From positions 62,001 to 126,000 of the forward strand of contig CALWPC010000027.1 in the NCBI GenBank assembly GCA_944383325.1: DNA of 64,000 nucleotides, given 5' to 3'. This document shows positions 1 through 9,831 of this stretch, in pieces; position 1 is the first letter of the stretch; each line of letters starts with the position of its first letter. Made by a program: the position numbers and the translations under genes. This stretch comes from an uncultured Lachnospiraceae bacterium (GTDB taxonomy: Bacteria > Bacillota > Clostridia > Lachnospirales > Lachnospiraceae). Under the pieces are notes generated by a model, which ran no database searches, was not told where the DNA came from, and saw only the letters and a program-made list of their open reading frames with translations.

Positions 1-483
1 GGGTTTCCAATGATTGTAAAAGAATGTTACGGGTCGTTCGGGGCGCAGGTTTATCTTGTACACGATCTATCGGAGTGCAGAAAGCTTCTTTCCGAAAAAG
101 CGGGTACGCCGATGCTGTTTCAGAAATTTTTGGCGCATACTGCAGGAAGGGATGTGCGGATTTATATGGTCGGCGGAGAGATCGCAGCAGCCATTGAGCG
201 GAAAAACCCGTCGGATTTTCGCGCAAATGTGGCGGCAGGCGGTCAGGCGGCTGCGTACCGGCCGAATACACAAGAGGCGGCGATTGCGAGGGCAGCCTGT
301 ATATGTCTGCATTTGGACTTTGGCGGAGTGGATCTTTTGTGGGATGAGCGCGGAAGACCGTTAGTGTGTGAAGTGAATTCCAATGCGCATTTTCAGGGCA
401 TTGCGGATGCGACCGGGGTTCATGTGGAGGAGTGGATTTTAGACTGGATTTTACATGCGGTAAAGACCGGAAAGACAGTATAA
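1..483 (+). CDS. RimK-type ATP-grasp ligase, C-terminal part (5' end outside window)
   Basis: The reading frame is open from base 1 and ends with TAA at 481-483, so only about the last 160 residues are present. The first residues (GFPMIVKEC) are not an N-terminus but the ATP-grasp strand carrying the ATP-contacting lysine. Further on, DVRIYMVGGEIAAAIERK and FRANVAAGG match the RimK signature, and CEVNSNAHF near the C-terminus supplies the Glu/Asn Mg2+ ligands. The family joins an amino acid or peptide to a carboxylate using ATP. Substrate cannot be told from this fragment; RimK-like glutamate ligase or a related peptide ligase are both possible. Confidence 0.85.
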   Translation, partial: GFPMIVKECYGSFGAQVYLVHDLSECRKLLSEKAGTPMLFQKFLAHTAGRDVRIYMVGGEIAAAIERKNPSDFRANVAAGGQAAAYRPNTQEAAIARAACICLHLDFGGVDLLWDERGRPLVCEVNSNAHFQGIADATGVHVEEWILDWILHAVKTGKTV

Positions 484-559
484 AACCTCCATTTCCTGCC
501 CATAATGCTAATACAGTATATCGCAGTAGTCAGGAACATCGGAAAAGATGCGGTTGTGC

Positions 560-613
560 TTGACAGAAAAAAAGAAGAAAGGTATACTGATGATAGTTAG
601 TTTTAACTAACTA
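560..613 (+). promoter_or_regulatory. Sigma-A promoter with palindromic operator upstream of ahpC
   Basis: TTGACA at 560-565 and TATACT at 583-588 are 17 bp apart, a near-perfect vegetative promoter. Starting 5 bp after the -10 element is TAGTTAGTT-TT-AACTAACTA (594-613), a perfect 9-bp inverted repeat with a 2-bp centre lying over the expected start of transcription. That placement is what a repressor operator needs. The regulator is unknown; the alternating TTAG/CTAA pattern recalls DtxR- or MarR-type sites, but this is only a resemblance. Confidence 0.8.
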
Positions 614-645
614 AAACCTTAAAAAATCGGCAGGAGGGATGACAT

Positions 646-1209
646 ATGTCAATGATTGGCAGGGAAGTCAGTGAGTTTTCCGTTCAGTATTTTCAGAACG
701 GCAAATTTTCCACAATGAAAAAGGCGGATATTATGGGAAAATGGAGTGTGTTTTTCTTTTATCCGGCGGATTTTACGTTTGTTTGCCCGACAGAATTGGA
801 AGATTTGGCAAACAAGTATGCAGAGTTTCAAAAAATTGGATGTGAAATTTATTCCGTTTCCTGCGACACGCATTTTGTGCATAAGGCATGGCATGACGCG
901 TCGGAACGTATAAAGAAAATTCAGTATCCGATGCTAGCGGATCCGACGCATTGTTTGTCCAGGGATTTTGAAGTATACATTGAGGCGGACGGACTGGCGG
1001 AGCGGGGAAGCTTTATTGTGAATCCGGAAGGGAAAATTGCGGCTTATGAAGTGAGCGCGGGTAATGTCGGGAGAGATGCGGATGAATTGTTCCGCAAGGT
1101 ACAGGCGTGTCAGTTTGTGTATGAACACGGTGATGAAGTGTGCCCTGCGAAATGGCAGCCCGGCGAGACGACTTTAAAGCCCAGTCTTGAGCTTGTGGGG
1201 CAGTTGTAA
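646..1209 (+). CDS. ahpC: Peroxiredoxin AhpC
   Basis: A typical 2-Cys peroxiredoxin (187 residues, normal length) that reduces H2O2, organic hydroperoxides and peroxynitrite in the cytoplasm. The peroxidatic cysteine is C47 in FTFVCPTEL and the resolving cysteine is C166 in EVCPAKW near the C-terminus. AGGAGG at 632-637 lies 8 nt before the ATG. The next gene starts 3 nt after the stop and encodes its likely electron donor, so both form a peroxide-defence operon. The palindrome over the promoter suggests stress- or metal-responsive control. Confidence 0.96.
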   Translation: MSMIGREVSEFSVQYFQNGKFSTMKKADIMGKWSVFFFYPADFTFVCPTELEDLANKYAEFQKIGCEIYSVSCDTHFVHKAWHDASERIKKIQYPMLADPTHCLSRDFEVYIEADGLAERGSFIVNPEGKIAAYEVSAGNVGRDADELFRKVQACQFVYEHGDEVCPAKWQPGETTLKPSLELVGQL

Positions 1210-1212
1210 GAG

Positions 1213-2841
1213 ATGGGCGGCGCGTCAACAGAAAACCTCTATGATGTGGTCGTTATCGGCGGCGGTCCGGCAGGTCTTACCGCAGCGCTTTATCTTGCCA
1301 GAGCGCGGTATCGCGTTGTTGTACTTGAAAAAGAACAGTTTGGCGGGCAGATTACGATTACATCGGAGGTTGTCAATTATCCTGGAATTGAGAAAACAGA
1401 CGGAAAAGCGCTGACGGAATCTATGCGCAGACAGGCGCAAAATTTTGGCGCCGAATTTCTGCTGACAAAAGCGGAGGCGCTGGATTGCAGCGGGGACGTC
1501 AAAAAGGTAAAAACTAGCCGCGGAACACTGGAGTGTTTTGGAATTCTGCTAGCGACAGGGGCTCATCCGCGCATGGTTGGGTTTGCAGGTGAACAGGAGT
1601 TTCAGGGGCACGGGGTTGCGTACTGCGCTACCTGTGACGGAGAATTTTTTGCCGGACTGGATGTGTTCGTGGTCGGCGGCGGGTTTGCAGCAGCGGAAGA
1701 GAGTGTCTTTTTGACAAAATATGCGAGACATGTGACGATTTTAGTTCGGGAGGATGATTTTACATGCGCCCGGTCAGTGGCCGAGAAGGCGAGAAAGCAC
1801 CCTGACATCACCGTGTTGACCAGTACAGAAGTGGAGAATGTATCCGGGGACAGCGTCCTGCGCTTACTTCGCTATCGCAATACGAAAACGGGAGAAGTGC
1901 ATGAATACAGGCCGCCGCAGGGAGAGACGTTCGGCGTGTTTGTCTTTGCCGGATATGAGCCGGCCACTGCTCTCGTGAACGGCATTGCAGAACTTGACGA
2001 ACAGGGATATGTCATTACAGACCGGATGCAGAAAACAAATGTCGACGGGTTGTATGCGGCAGGAGACGTTTGTATCAAAAATCTGCGGCAGGTGGTGACC
2101 GCTGTGGGAGACGGCGCGCTCGCAGCAACCGAGCTTGAGCGCTATGCGGCGGATATGCAGGAGAAAACAGGGTTATATCCGGTGTTTCGCAGTCCGGTAC
2201 AGACGCAGGTGGAACAACAAACGACTGACGGTGAATCGGAGCTGTTTGGCAGTGAGATGATTGCGCAGTTGGGCGTGTTGTTTGAAAAAATGCGTCAGCC
2301 GCTTATTTTGCAGCTGACGCTAGATGATCGTCCGGTTTCCGAAGAGCTCAGAAATTATATGGAGAAATTAGCAGGGCTGACGGATAAACTGCGCGTGGAA
2401 TTTGCGCCCTCAGGTCACCAGGAAGAATTTCTGCCGTCTGTACGGGTGCTGAGAAACGATGGCGCAGAAACAGGTCTTGCGTTTCACGGAGTGCCCGGAG
2501 GCCATGAGTTCACCTCATTTGTGCTCGGACTTTATAATGCGTCCGGTCCGGGACAAACGATCGACGAGTCACAGGCTGCGCGGATCCGCCAAATTGACCG
2601 CGAGATCCGGCTGAAAATCATGGTGTCCTTGTCATGTACCATGTGTCCGGAGCTTGTCACCGCGGCGCAGCGCATTGCGGCTGAAAGTCCGCTCGTCACC
2701 GCGGAGGTATATGATCTGAATCATTTCCCGCAGCTGAAAGAACAGTATCGTGTGATGAGCGTGCCCTGTATGGTCATGAATGATGATCAGATCACGTTTG
2801 GAAAGAAAGATCTGGGGCAGGTTCTCGACTTTATCGGGTAA
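1213..2841 (+). CDS. AhpF-like flavoprotein: thioredoxin reductase fused to a C-terminal thioredoxin-fold domain
   Basis: 542 residues. Residues 1-315 are a thioredoxin-reductase module: FAD-binding GGGPAG near 16-21, redox pair CATC at 138-141, a pyridine-nucleotide site GGGFAA at 155-160 and the FAD-contacting YAAGDV at 281-286. Residues about 345-542 resemble the tandem thioredoxin folds of AhpF, with a second CxxC (CTMC, 475-478) and a cis-proline SVPC at 516-519. In enterobacterial AhpF the thioredoxin folds come first; here the order is reversed. It should pass electrons from NAD(P)H through FAD and both disulfides to AhpC. Only 3 nt separate it from ahpC; its ribosome site is weak, suggesting coupled translation. 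Confidence 0.88.
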   Translation: MGGASTENLYDVVVIGGGPAGLTAALYLARARYRVVVLEKEQFGGQITITSEVVNYPGIEKTDGKALTESMRRQAQNFGAEFLLTKAEALDCSGDVKKVKTSRGTLECFGILLATGAHPRMVGFAGEQEFQGHGVAYCATCDGEFFAGLDVFVVGGGFAAAEESVFLTKYARHVTILVREDDFTCARSVAEKARKHPDITVLTSTEVENVSGDSVLRLLRYRNTKTGEVHEYRPPQGETFGVFVFAGYEPATALVNGIAELDEQGYVITDRMQKTNVDGLYAAGDVCIKNLRQVVTAVGDGALAATELERYAADMQEKTGLYPVFRSPVQTQVEQQTTDGESELFGSEMIAQLGVLFEKMRQPLILQLTLDDRPVSEELRNYMEKLAGLTDKLRVEFAPSGHQEEFLPSVRVLRNDGAETGLAFHGVPGGHEFTSFVLGLYNASGPGQTIDESQAARIRQIDREIRLKIMVSLSCTMCPELVTAAQRIAAESPLVTAEVYDLNHFPQLKEQYRVMSVPCMVMNDDQITFGKKDLGQVLDFIG

Positions 2842-2856
2842 GTGCCTTATAGGGTA

Positions 2857-3561
2857 TTAATATCCCATTAAATAGTCCAGAAAACGGAGCGCATTGTCCA
2901 CCTGCTGACTATGTACGGTGATGCTGAAGTAGACCGGATCGTCAAATACATTGTCGGATTGTAAAACAGGGCTGTCGGTGACGTTGACGGCGAATACGCC
3001 GGTTTCTCCCTCGTCGCCGCTCTTCGCAGTATAGAACAGCGGCTCATAGCGCGACAGCTGCTCTTCGGTCATTACGTCTCTCAGGTCGACATAGGTATTT
3101 TCTTTGGCGTAGAATTTGACGTTTTCTTCGTCTTCGATGACGACGTCCATGGATTTACTTGCAAACAATGCAAGCATTTTCTGACTGGAATGTGAAGCAA
3201 CCTCACTGGGGTTGGCGCGGTTGATGTGCATCGAGGTGTCGAGCACCAATCTCTTGTTGTCCATCTCAATCTGTTTGTTTTCCACATAATCGTCCATCAG
3301 TGTGGTTTCATCCTGGGAGGGAATATTTGAGTTTAAGAATACGGCGTACAGCGCGACTTCTTTTTGATTGTATATAATGGTGGGCACCGTAATGACGGCG
3401 ATTGTAATAAAGCATGCGGCAAATACAAAGTACCATTTATAATAGTCCCATATATATTCCAGTTTTTTCTTAAACGTCAGATCGCGAAAGCGCATGGTTT
3501 CTTTTTGAAAGGCCCGCTGCATTTTGGGGCTTTCGCCGACAGGATCGCGTGTAATTCGCAT
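2857..3561 (-). CDS. Uncharacterised single-pass membrane protein
   Basis: 234 residues with a basic, cytoplasmic N-terminus including KKKLEYIWDYYKWYF, one membrane segment at about 44-64, then roughly 170 residues predicted outside the membrane. The outer part has no cysteines and no enzyme motif that I recognise. A GAGGAGGAG ribosome site just before the ATG supports this start. It is convergent with the ahpC operon and divergent from the gene at 3789. The KKKLEYIWDYYKW segment before a transmembrane helix looks typical of small Lachnospiraceae membrane proteins, but no function is known to me. Confidence 0.75.
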   Translation of the reverse strand: MRITRDPVGESPKMQRAFQKETMRFRDLTFKKKLEYIWDYYKWYFVFAACFITIAVITVPTIIYNQKEVALYAVFLNSNIPSQDETTLMDDYVENKQIEMDNKRLVLDTSMHINRANPSEVASHSSQKMLALFASKSMDVVIEDEENVKFYAKENTYVDLRDVMTEEQLSRYEPLFYTAKSGDEGETGVFAVNVTDSPVLQSDNVFDDPVYFSITVHSQQVDNALRFLDYLMGY

Positions 3562-3716
3562 TATTTCTCCTCCTCGTTTCTTAAAATTTGTCAGGCGCAG
3601 TGAGTGCGGAACGATGTCCGGGTTTGGAAAAGTTTCGACGTTTGCTGCGCTTATTTTATTGTACTGATTATATCATATCTTTTTTTTGTTTGGTATTGTT
3701 TTCAATAAAAAAAGGT

Positions 3717-3744
3717 TTGAAAATTTGGAGAATTTTAGTATACT
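3717..3744 (+). promoter_or_regulatory. Promoter for the gene at 3789
   Basis: TTGAAA at 3717-3722 and TATACT at 3739-3744 are 16 bp apart in an AT-rich intergenic region, followed by GGAGG at 3778-3782 and ATG at 3789. Confidence 0.65.
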
Positions 3745-3788
3745 ATATTTATATATTGTACGATCAGCGGAATGGACGGAGGATGTGT

Positions 3789-4295
3789 ATGGGTGACGTT
3801 TATGAAGAACAGTTAATCAGAAGAAAGACACCGCAAAAGTATAAAATTTATGTAGGCTGCCTGATCGCGCTTACGGTGCTGCTAGCGCTGCTCTCGTTTT
3901 TGACTGCAATGATTTTATTTTTTGTGCCGGCAGTGTTTGTCGCGTGTCTTGCGTATTATTTCTCGCGGCGGTGGGATTTGGAATTTGAGTATATTTATGT
4001 GAACGGAGAGCTTGATATTGACAAAATCATGGCGAAATCGAGCCGAAAGCGTGTGGTCAGCGTAGATATGCAGAATCTGGAAGTGATGGCTCCGGTTGGC
4101 TCGCACGGTCTGGATTCGTTTCGGAATCTCAAGTGTGCGGAATATGACTGCACGTCGTATGCAGAAGACGCGCAGGTATACGCACTGATTACGACCGGCG
4201 AAGACGGCGAACGTGTTCGGATTTTGTTTGAGCCAAACGAGAAAATTGTAAGCGCAATCCGCAGAATTTCACCGAGGAAGGTGCTTCCGTATTGA
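3789..4295 (+). CDS. Small membrane protein, DUF6106-like
   Basis: 168 residues from the ATG at 3789, which lies 6 nt after GGAGG (3778-3782); the ATG at 3783 abuts the ribosome site and is less likely. An N-terminal MGDVYEEQLIRRK is followed by two close hydrophobic segments (about 19-56) and a soluble domain with FEYIYVNGELDIDKIMAK and an arginine-rich C-terminus. It resembles the DUF6106 proteins I associate with Lachnospiraceae, recalled rather than searched. The hairpin-in-membrane plus PH-like soluble part suggests a peripheral membrane role; function unknown. Confidence 0.75.
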   Translation: MGDVYEEQLIRRKTPQKYKIYVGCLIALTVLLALLSFLTAMILFFVPAVFVACLAYYFSRRWDLEFEYIYVNGELDIDKIMAKSSRKRVVSVDMQNLEVMAPVGSHGLDSFRNLKCAEYDCTSYAEDAQVYALITTGEDGERVRILFEPNEKIVSAIRRISPRKVLPY

Positions 4296-4302
4296 TGTCT
4301 TG

Positions 4303-4380
4303 TTGACACGCCGTGGGAACTTTGATAAAATTGGAAAAATATTTTCTCATGACGGCGCCTGTTCTTGGGACAGTCATGAG
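4303..4380 (+). promoter_or_regulatory. guaB promoter and structured 5' leader
   Basis: TTGACA (4303-4308) and TAAAAT (4326-4331) are 17 bp apart, placing transcription start near 4338 and giving a leader of about 100 nt. The leader contains CTCATGAC (4346-4353) pairing perfectly with GTCATGAG (4373-4380), with a nested TGTTC/GGACA hairpin inside the loop, and a further short GGTT/AACC stem at 4385-4398. There is no U-tract before the start codon. It does not match the conserved core of the purine riboswitch or of any class I can recall. Confidence 0.6.
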
Positions 4381-4420
4381 GGGCGGTTGCCTGAAACCCG
4401 GTAATATATTAACTTTATAA

Positions 4421-5896
<1,476 letters not shown>

Positions 5897-5969
5897 ATAA
5901 ATAGTACAGGGAGAAGACATATTGTTTCGCATTGAGGTGTATGTATGAGAATGGGGGGAGTGTGCGTCA

Positions 5970-7943
5970 ATGTATTCTTCACAGGAAATGGACATGGAGT
6001 TTCGTTATCTCAAAATTATGTCCGATCTTTATCCGACGATCGCAACAGCGTCGACAGAAATTATCAATTTGCAGTCCATTTTGAATCTGCCGAAAGGTAC
6101 GGAGCATTTTCTGACGGATATTCACGGGGAGTATGAGCCGTTTTTACATGTGCTGAAAAATGGTTCGGGCTCGGTTCGCCGGAAAATTGATGATGAATTT
6201 GGAAATTCCATTTCGTCCAAAGATAAAAAGAGCCTTGCCACGCTGATTTATTATCCAAAGGAAAAGATGGAGCTTGTGCTGCAGGAAGAGGAGAATATTG
6301 AAGATTGGTATAAAATTACGCTTCACCGTCTGATACAGATGGCCAGGCGCGCAGCCTCAAAATATACCCGCTCGAAGGTGCGCAAGGCGCTGCCGAAGGA
6401 TTTTGCCTATGTCATTGAGGAGCTGATTACGGAGAAGAGCGAGGTGCACGATAAGGAGGCGTACTATAACGAAATTATCCTTACGATTATACGGATTAAC
6501 CGGGCGCAGGAATTTATTATTGCGCTCAGCAATCTGATTCAGCGTCTGGTAGTGGATCATCTGCATATTGTGGGGGATATTTTTGACCGCGGTCCCGGAC
6601 CTCATATTATAATGGACACGCTGATGAAATATCACTCGGTAGATATTCAATGGGGAAACCACGACATTGTGTGGATGGGAGCGGCAGCAGGACATCCGGC
6701 CTGCATCGCCAACGTGATTCGTCTTTCGGCGAAATACGGCAATCTGGACACACTGGAGGAGGGGTACGGAATCAATCTGATTCCGTTAGCAAAATTTTCT
6801 CTGGAAACTTATCGCGATGATCCGTGCCAGTGTTTTAAGATTGATTATAATTCGGATATTTATAATACGGGTGATCTGGAATTGGATCGGAAAATGCATA
6901 AAGCGATTTCCATTATTCAGTTTAAACTGGAGGGGCAGGTCATTTTGCGCAATCCGTCGTTTCATATGGAGAAGCGGCTGTTATTAGACAAAATTAATTT
7001 TGAAAAAGGCACGGTCTATGTGGACGGTAAGGAGTATCCGCTGATTGAGTGCAATTTCCCGACGATTGATCCGAAAAATCCGTATGCCCTTTCTCCCGAG
7101 GAGGAGGAAGTGATGACGCGACTGGAGATTGCGTTTAACAAATCCGAAAAGCTGCAGAAGCATGTCCGCTTTTTGTTTTCCAAAGGCAGTCTCTATAAAG
7201 TGTTCAACGGTAATCTGCTCTATCACGGCTGTATTCCGCTCAATGCAGACGGATCGTTTCGGCGTGTACAGGTTTTCGATCAGGAATACAGTGGGAAAAG
7301 CCTGTATGATATTTTGGAAGTGTATGCCCGGAAAGGGTATTATACGATACATAATGAGGAGGAACGTCAAAAAGGACAGGATATTATGTGGTTTATCTGG
7401 TCCAATGAGAATTCCCCGGTGTATGGAAAAGCGAAAATGGCGACGTTTGAGCGCTATTTCCTCACGGATCACGAAGTAAAAAGTGAAAAGAAAAATCACT
7501 ACTACAAATTGATCAACGACGAGAATATTGTCCGAAAAATTTTTGAAGAATTTGGACTTGAGTGGGAATATGCACATATTATAAACGGCCATATGCCAGT
7601 GCAGCGTAAAAAAGGAGAGTCGCCGGTTCACTGCAACGGAAAGGTGCTGATTATTGACGGCGGTTTTTCGAAAGCCTATCAGAATCAGACCGGCATTGCA
7701 GGATATACGCTTGTGTATAACAGTCACGGGCTGATCCTTGCCTCGCACGAGCCGTTTGAGTCCATGGAGGCGGCAATCCGAAACGAGTCGGATATTCACT
7801 CAGAGTCGGTCGTGCTTGAGAGTGTGGCGCGCAGACAGCTTGTGGCGGACACAGACGCCGGCCAGGATATTGCGCTTCGCATATATGAGTTAGAAAAATT
7901 ACTGGGCGCTTACCGCACAGGACTGATTTCAGAAAAAGGATAA
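5970..7943 (+). CDS. fbp: Fructose-1,6-bisphosphatase, class III
   Basis: 657 residues, the length of the Firmicute class III enzyme and unrelated to class I/II. It hydrolyses fructose-1,6-bisphosphate to fructose-6-phosphate for gluconeogenesis. Metallophosphatase motifs are visible: DIHGEYEPF (about 50), GDIFDRGPG (about 207), WGNHDIVWMGA (about 230) and a C-terminal NGHMPV and DGGFSKAYQ. GGGGGGAG at 5953-5960 stands 9 nt before the ATG. It follows guaB by 73 nt and may be partly co-transcribed. Confidence 0.96.
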   Translation: MYSSQEMDMEFRYLKIMSDLYPTIATASTEIINLQSILNLPKGTEHFLTDIHGEYEPFLHVLKNGSGSVRRKIDDEFGNSISSKDKKSLATLIYYPKEKMELVLQEEENIEDWYKITLHRLIQMARRAASKYTRSKVRKALPKDFAYVIEELITEKSEVHDKEAYYNEIILTIIRINRAQEFIIALSNLIQRLVVDHLHIVGDIFDRGPGPHIIMDTLMKYHSVDIQWGNHDIVWMGAAAGHPACIANVIRLSAKYGNLDTLEEGYGINLIPLAKFSLETYRDDPCQCFKIDYNSDIYNTGDLELDRKMHKAISIIQFKLEGQVILRNPSFHMEKRLLLDKINFEKGTVYVDGKEYPLIECNFPTIDPKNPYALSPEEEEVMTRLEIAFNKSEKLQKHVRFLFSKGSLYKVFNGNLLYHGCIPLNADGSFRRVQVFDQEYSGKSLYDILEVYARKGYYTIHNEEERQKGQDIMWFIWSNENSPVYGKAKMATFERYFLTDHEVKSEKKNHYYKLINDENIVRKIFEEFGLEWEYAHIINGHMPVQRKKGESPVHCNGKVLIIDGGFSKAYQNQTGIAGYTLVYNSHGLILASHEPFESMEAAIRNESDIHSESVVLESVARRQLVADTDAGQDIALRIYELEKLLGAYRTGLISEKG

Positions 7944-7972
7944 GCTGTCAGTTTCTGCCCGCAGAAGAGCTT
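7942..7972 (+). terminator. Possible weak terminator or processing hairpin after fbp
   Basis: AAGCT (7942-7946) pairs with AGCTT (7968-7972), and TTCTGC (7953-7958) pairs with GCAGAA (7961-7966) inside. No run of T follows, so termination efficiency is doubtful. Confidence 0.35.
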
Positions 7973-7983
7973 GGGAAAATGCA

Positions 7984-8012
7984 TTGACTTTTTTGCTTTT
8001 GCATGGTAAAGT
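7984..8012 (+). promoter_or_regulatory. Promoter for the amino-acid ABC transporter operon
   Basis: TTGACT at 7984-7989 and TAAAGT at 8007-8012 with a 17-bp spacer, about 54 bp before the start codon of the binding protein. Confidence 0.7.
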
Positions 8013-8065
8013 AGTAGCGAAAAAAATCCTTGCTGTTGCAGGAAGGAAAGTATCGGAGGAAGAGT

Positions 8066-8992
8066 ATGAAAAAATTAAAAGCATTGGCACTGGTGTTGGC
8101 TGTAATGATGTGCATGGTCGGTTTTGTGGGATGTTCGAATTCCGGAGATGAGAAGAAGGACACGGACGCAAAGACGACGGAGTCGGCGGACGCTACCGAG
8201 GAGGCCGTGAGCGAAGAAATACCGGAAGGCGGCACCTTTACAGTCGGCTTTGACGCAAGTTTCCCGCCGTATGGCTACACGGCGGACGACGGATCTTATA
8301 CCGGATTTGATATTGAACTGGCAACGGAGGTTGCCGCGCGCAGAGGTTGGACGATTCAGCTTCAGGCGATTGACTGGGATTCCAAGGATTTTGAGCTTTC
8401 ATCCCGTGCGATTGATTGTATCTGGAATGGCTTTACAATGAACGGGCGTGAGGATGAGTATACGTGGTCCAGAGCTTATGTGGACAATAGTCAGGTATTT
8501 GTTGTAAAATCGGACAGCGGCATTGCTTCTCCTGCAGATTTGGCGGGCAAGAATGTTGTTGTACAGGCGGATTCTTCAGCGGAGGCGGCGCTGAATGAGG
8601 AGGAGAATGCAGAGCTTACCGCAAGTTTTGCACAGCTGTTGTCGGTTCCGGAGTACAACACTGCATTTTTGAATCTGGAGTCCGGAGCTGTGGATGCGGT
8701 GGCAATGGACATCGGCGTTGCGGAGTATCAGATTGAGAGCCGCGGCGAGGGCTATGAGATTCTCGAGGAGAAGTTGGCGACAGAGCAGTACGGCATCGGC
8801 TTCCTTCTGGGAAATACCGCTCTTCGCGATCAGGTGCAGGAGACACTGGATGAGATGATGGCGGACGGAAAGTTTATGGAAATTGCAGAGAAATATGGCC
8901 TTCAGGATTCGGTGATCATGAAGGAAGATGCAGACAGCAATACTGCTGCTTCCTCGGAGGAGAGCGCAGAGGTTACAGAGGCCGCACAGTAG
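8066..8992 (+). CDS. Amino-acid ABC transporter substrate-binding lipoprotein
   Basis: 308 residues from the ATG at 8066, which follows CGGAGGAAGAG. A signal peptide ends in GFVGC with lipidation at C23, then an acidic, Thr/Glu-rich tether (about 24-52), then a family 3 binding domain: GTFTVGFDASFPPYGY, GSYTGFDIELA and IDWDSKDFELSSRAIDCIWNGFT are hallmarks of polar amino-acid binders. The C-terminal tail is again Glu/Ser-rich. It captures the ligand outside the membrane for the permease and ATPase that follow. The ligand cannot be fixed from sequence; glutamine-, cystine- or arginine-type are all possible. Confidence 0.93.
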   Translation: MKKLKALALVLAVMMCMVGFVGCSNSGDEKKDTDAKTTESADATEEAVSEEIPEGGTFTVGFDASFPPYGYTADDGSYTGFDIELATEVAARRGWTIQLQAIDWDSKDFELSSRAIDCIWNGFTMNGREDEYTWSRAYVDNSQVFVVKSDSGIASPADLAGKNVVVQADSSAEAALNEEENAELTASFAQLLSVPEYNTAFLNLESGAVDAVAMDIGVAEYQIESRGEGYEILEEKLATEQYGIGFLLGNTALRDQVQETLDEMMADGKFMEIAEKYGLQDSVIMKEDADSNTAASSEESAEVTEAAQ

Positions 8993-9049
8993 ACTTTGGT
9001 TCCAGGGCGTGCGGTTTATACGAAAGGAACCCAATTTCAGGTGAATTTG

Positions 9050-9080
9050 ACAGGGCGGAGCGGCAAATGTTCCGCCCTGT
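9050..9080 (+). terminator. Hairpin between binding protein and permease (attenuating terminator)
   Basis: ACAGGGCGGA (9050-9059) pairs perfectly with TCCGCCCTGT (9071-9080) around an 11-nt loop. Only three T follow directly and the longer T run comes at 9093-9098. The position suggests it lowers read-through so that the binding protein is made in excess over the membrane parts, as is common for such operons. Confidence 0.6.
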
Positions 9081-9145
9081 TTGACTACAGTCGTTTTTTC
9101 GGAATGTACAGTTTCAAATAATCGGAAATGTGTAGGGAGGTACCT

Positions 9146-9820
9146 ATGATTGTATCGGCGATAGATGTTGATAAACTGATGTTGATGGCTCAACAGATGT
9201 CTCAGGGTGTGGCGACGACATTGAGTCTGTTTATTCTGACATTGCTGTTTGCGATGCCGCTTGGTCTGCTAGTGTCTTTCGGGCGTATGTCGAAAAATGT
9301 AATTGTGCGCAATGTAACCAAATTTTATATTTCGGTTATGCGCGGCACGCCGCTGATGTTGCAGCTGTTAGTTGTTTATTTTGGCCCTTACCTGCTGTTT
9401 GGTATTACGATTTCTCCGTCTTATCGTTTTCCTGCGGCAGTAATCAGCTTTTCGATCAATTATGCGGCGTATTTTGCCGAGATTTACCGCAGCGGTATCG
9501 AATCCATGCCCGCGGGCCAGTATGAGGCGGCCAATGTGTTGGGCTACGGAAAGGGACAGACTTTCTTTAAGATTATTTTTCCGCAGGTTGTCAAGCGGAT
9601 TTTGCCTTCGGTGACCAATGAGATTATTACTTTAGTGAAAGATACCTCTCTTGCGTTTGCCATCGCGGTGTTGGAAGTGTTCACTATTGCAAAACAGATT
9701 GCCTCGGCCCAGACTTCCATGGTTCCCTATGTGGCGGCCGGTATTTTTTATTATCTGTTTAATTATCTCGTGGCGTTTATCATGGAGCGCGTTGAGCGCA
9801 AACTGAATTATTATCATTAG
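9146..9820 (+). CDS. Amino-acid ABC transporter permease
   Basis: 224 residues with about five membrane helices, HisM/GlnP type. [17 protein letters not shown] at the N-terminus is the family signature, [16 protein letters not shown] is the conserved motif after helix 2, and the EAA loop that docks the ATPase is seen as [24 protein letters not shown]. The start at 9146 follows AGGGAGG (9134-9140) by 5 nt; an upstream in-frame ATG at 9128 lacks a ribosome site. It likely acts as a homodimer since only one permease is encoded. Confidence 0.95.
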   Translation: MIVSAIDVDKLMLMAQQMSQGVATTLSLFILTLLFAMPLGLLVSFGRMSKNVIVRNVTKFYISVMRGTPLMLQLLVVYFGPYLLFGITISPSYRFPAAVISFSINYAAYFAEIYRSGIESMPAGQYEAANVLGYGKGQTFFKIIFPQVVKRILPSVTNEIITLVKDTSLAFAIAVLEVFTIAKQIASAQTSMVPYVAAGIFYYLFNYLVAFIMERVERKLNYYH

Positions 9821-9831
9821 GAGGCGTCAGT

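Noticed and set aside
6984-7799. Antisense open frame of 271 codons
   Set aside because: It is the mirror of fbp coding sequence with no recognisable motif.
8576-9193. Minus-strand open frame of 205 codons over the binding protein gene
   Set aside because: Histidine- and leucine-rich mirror translation; crosses the hairpin at 9050-9080 and has no support.
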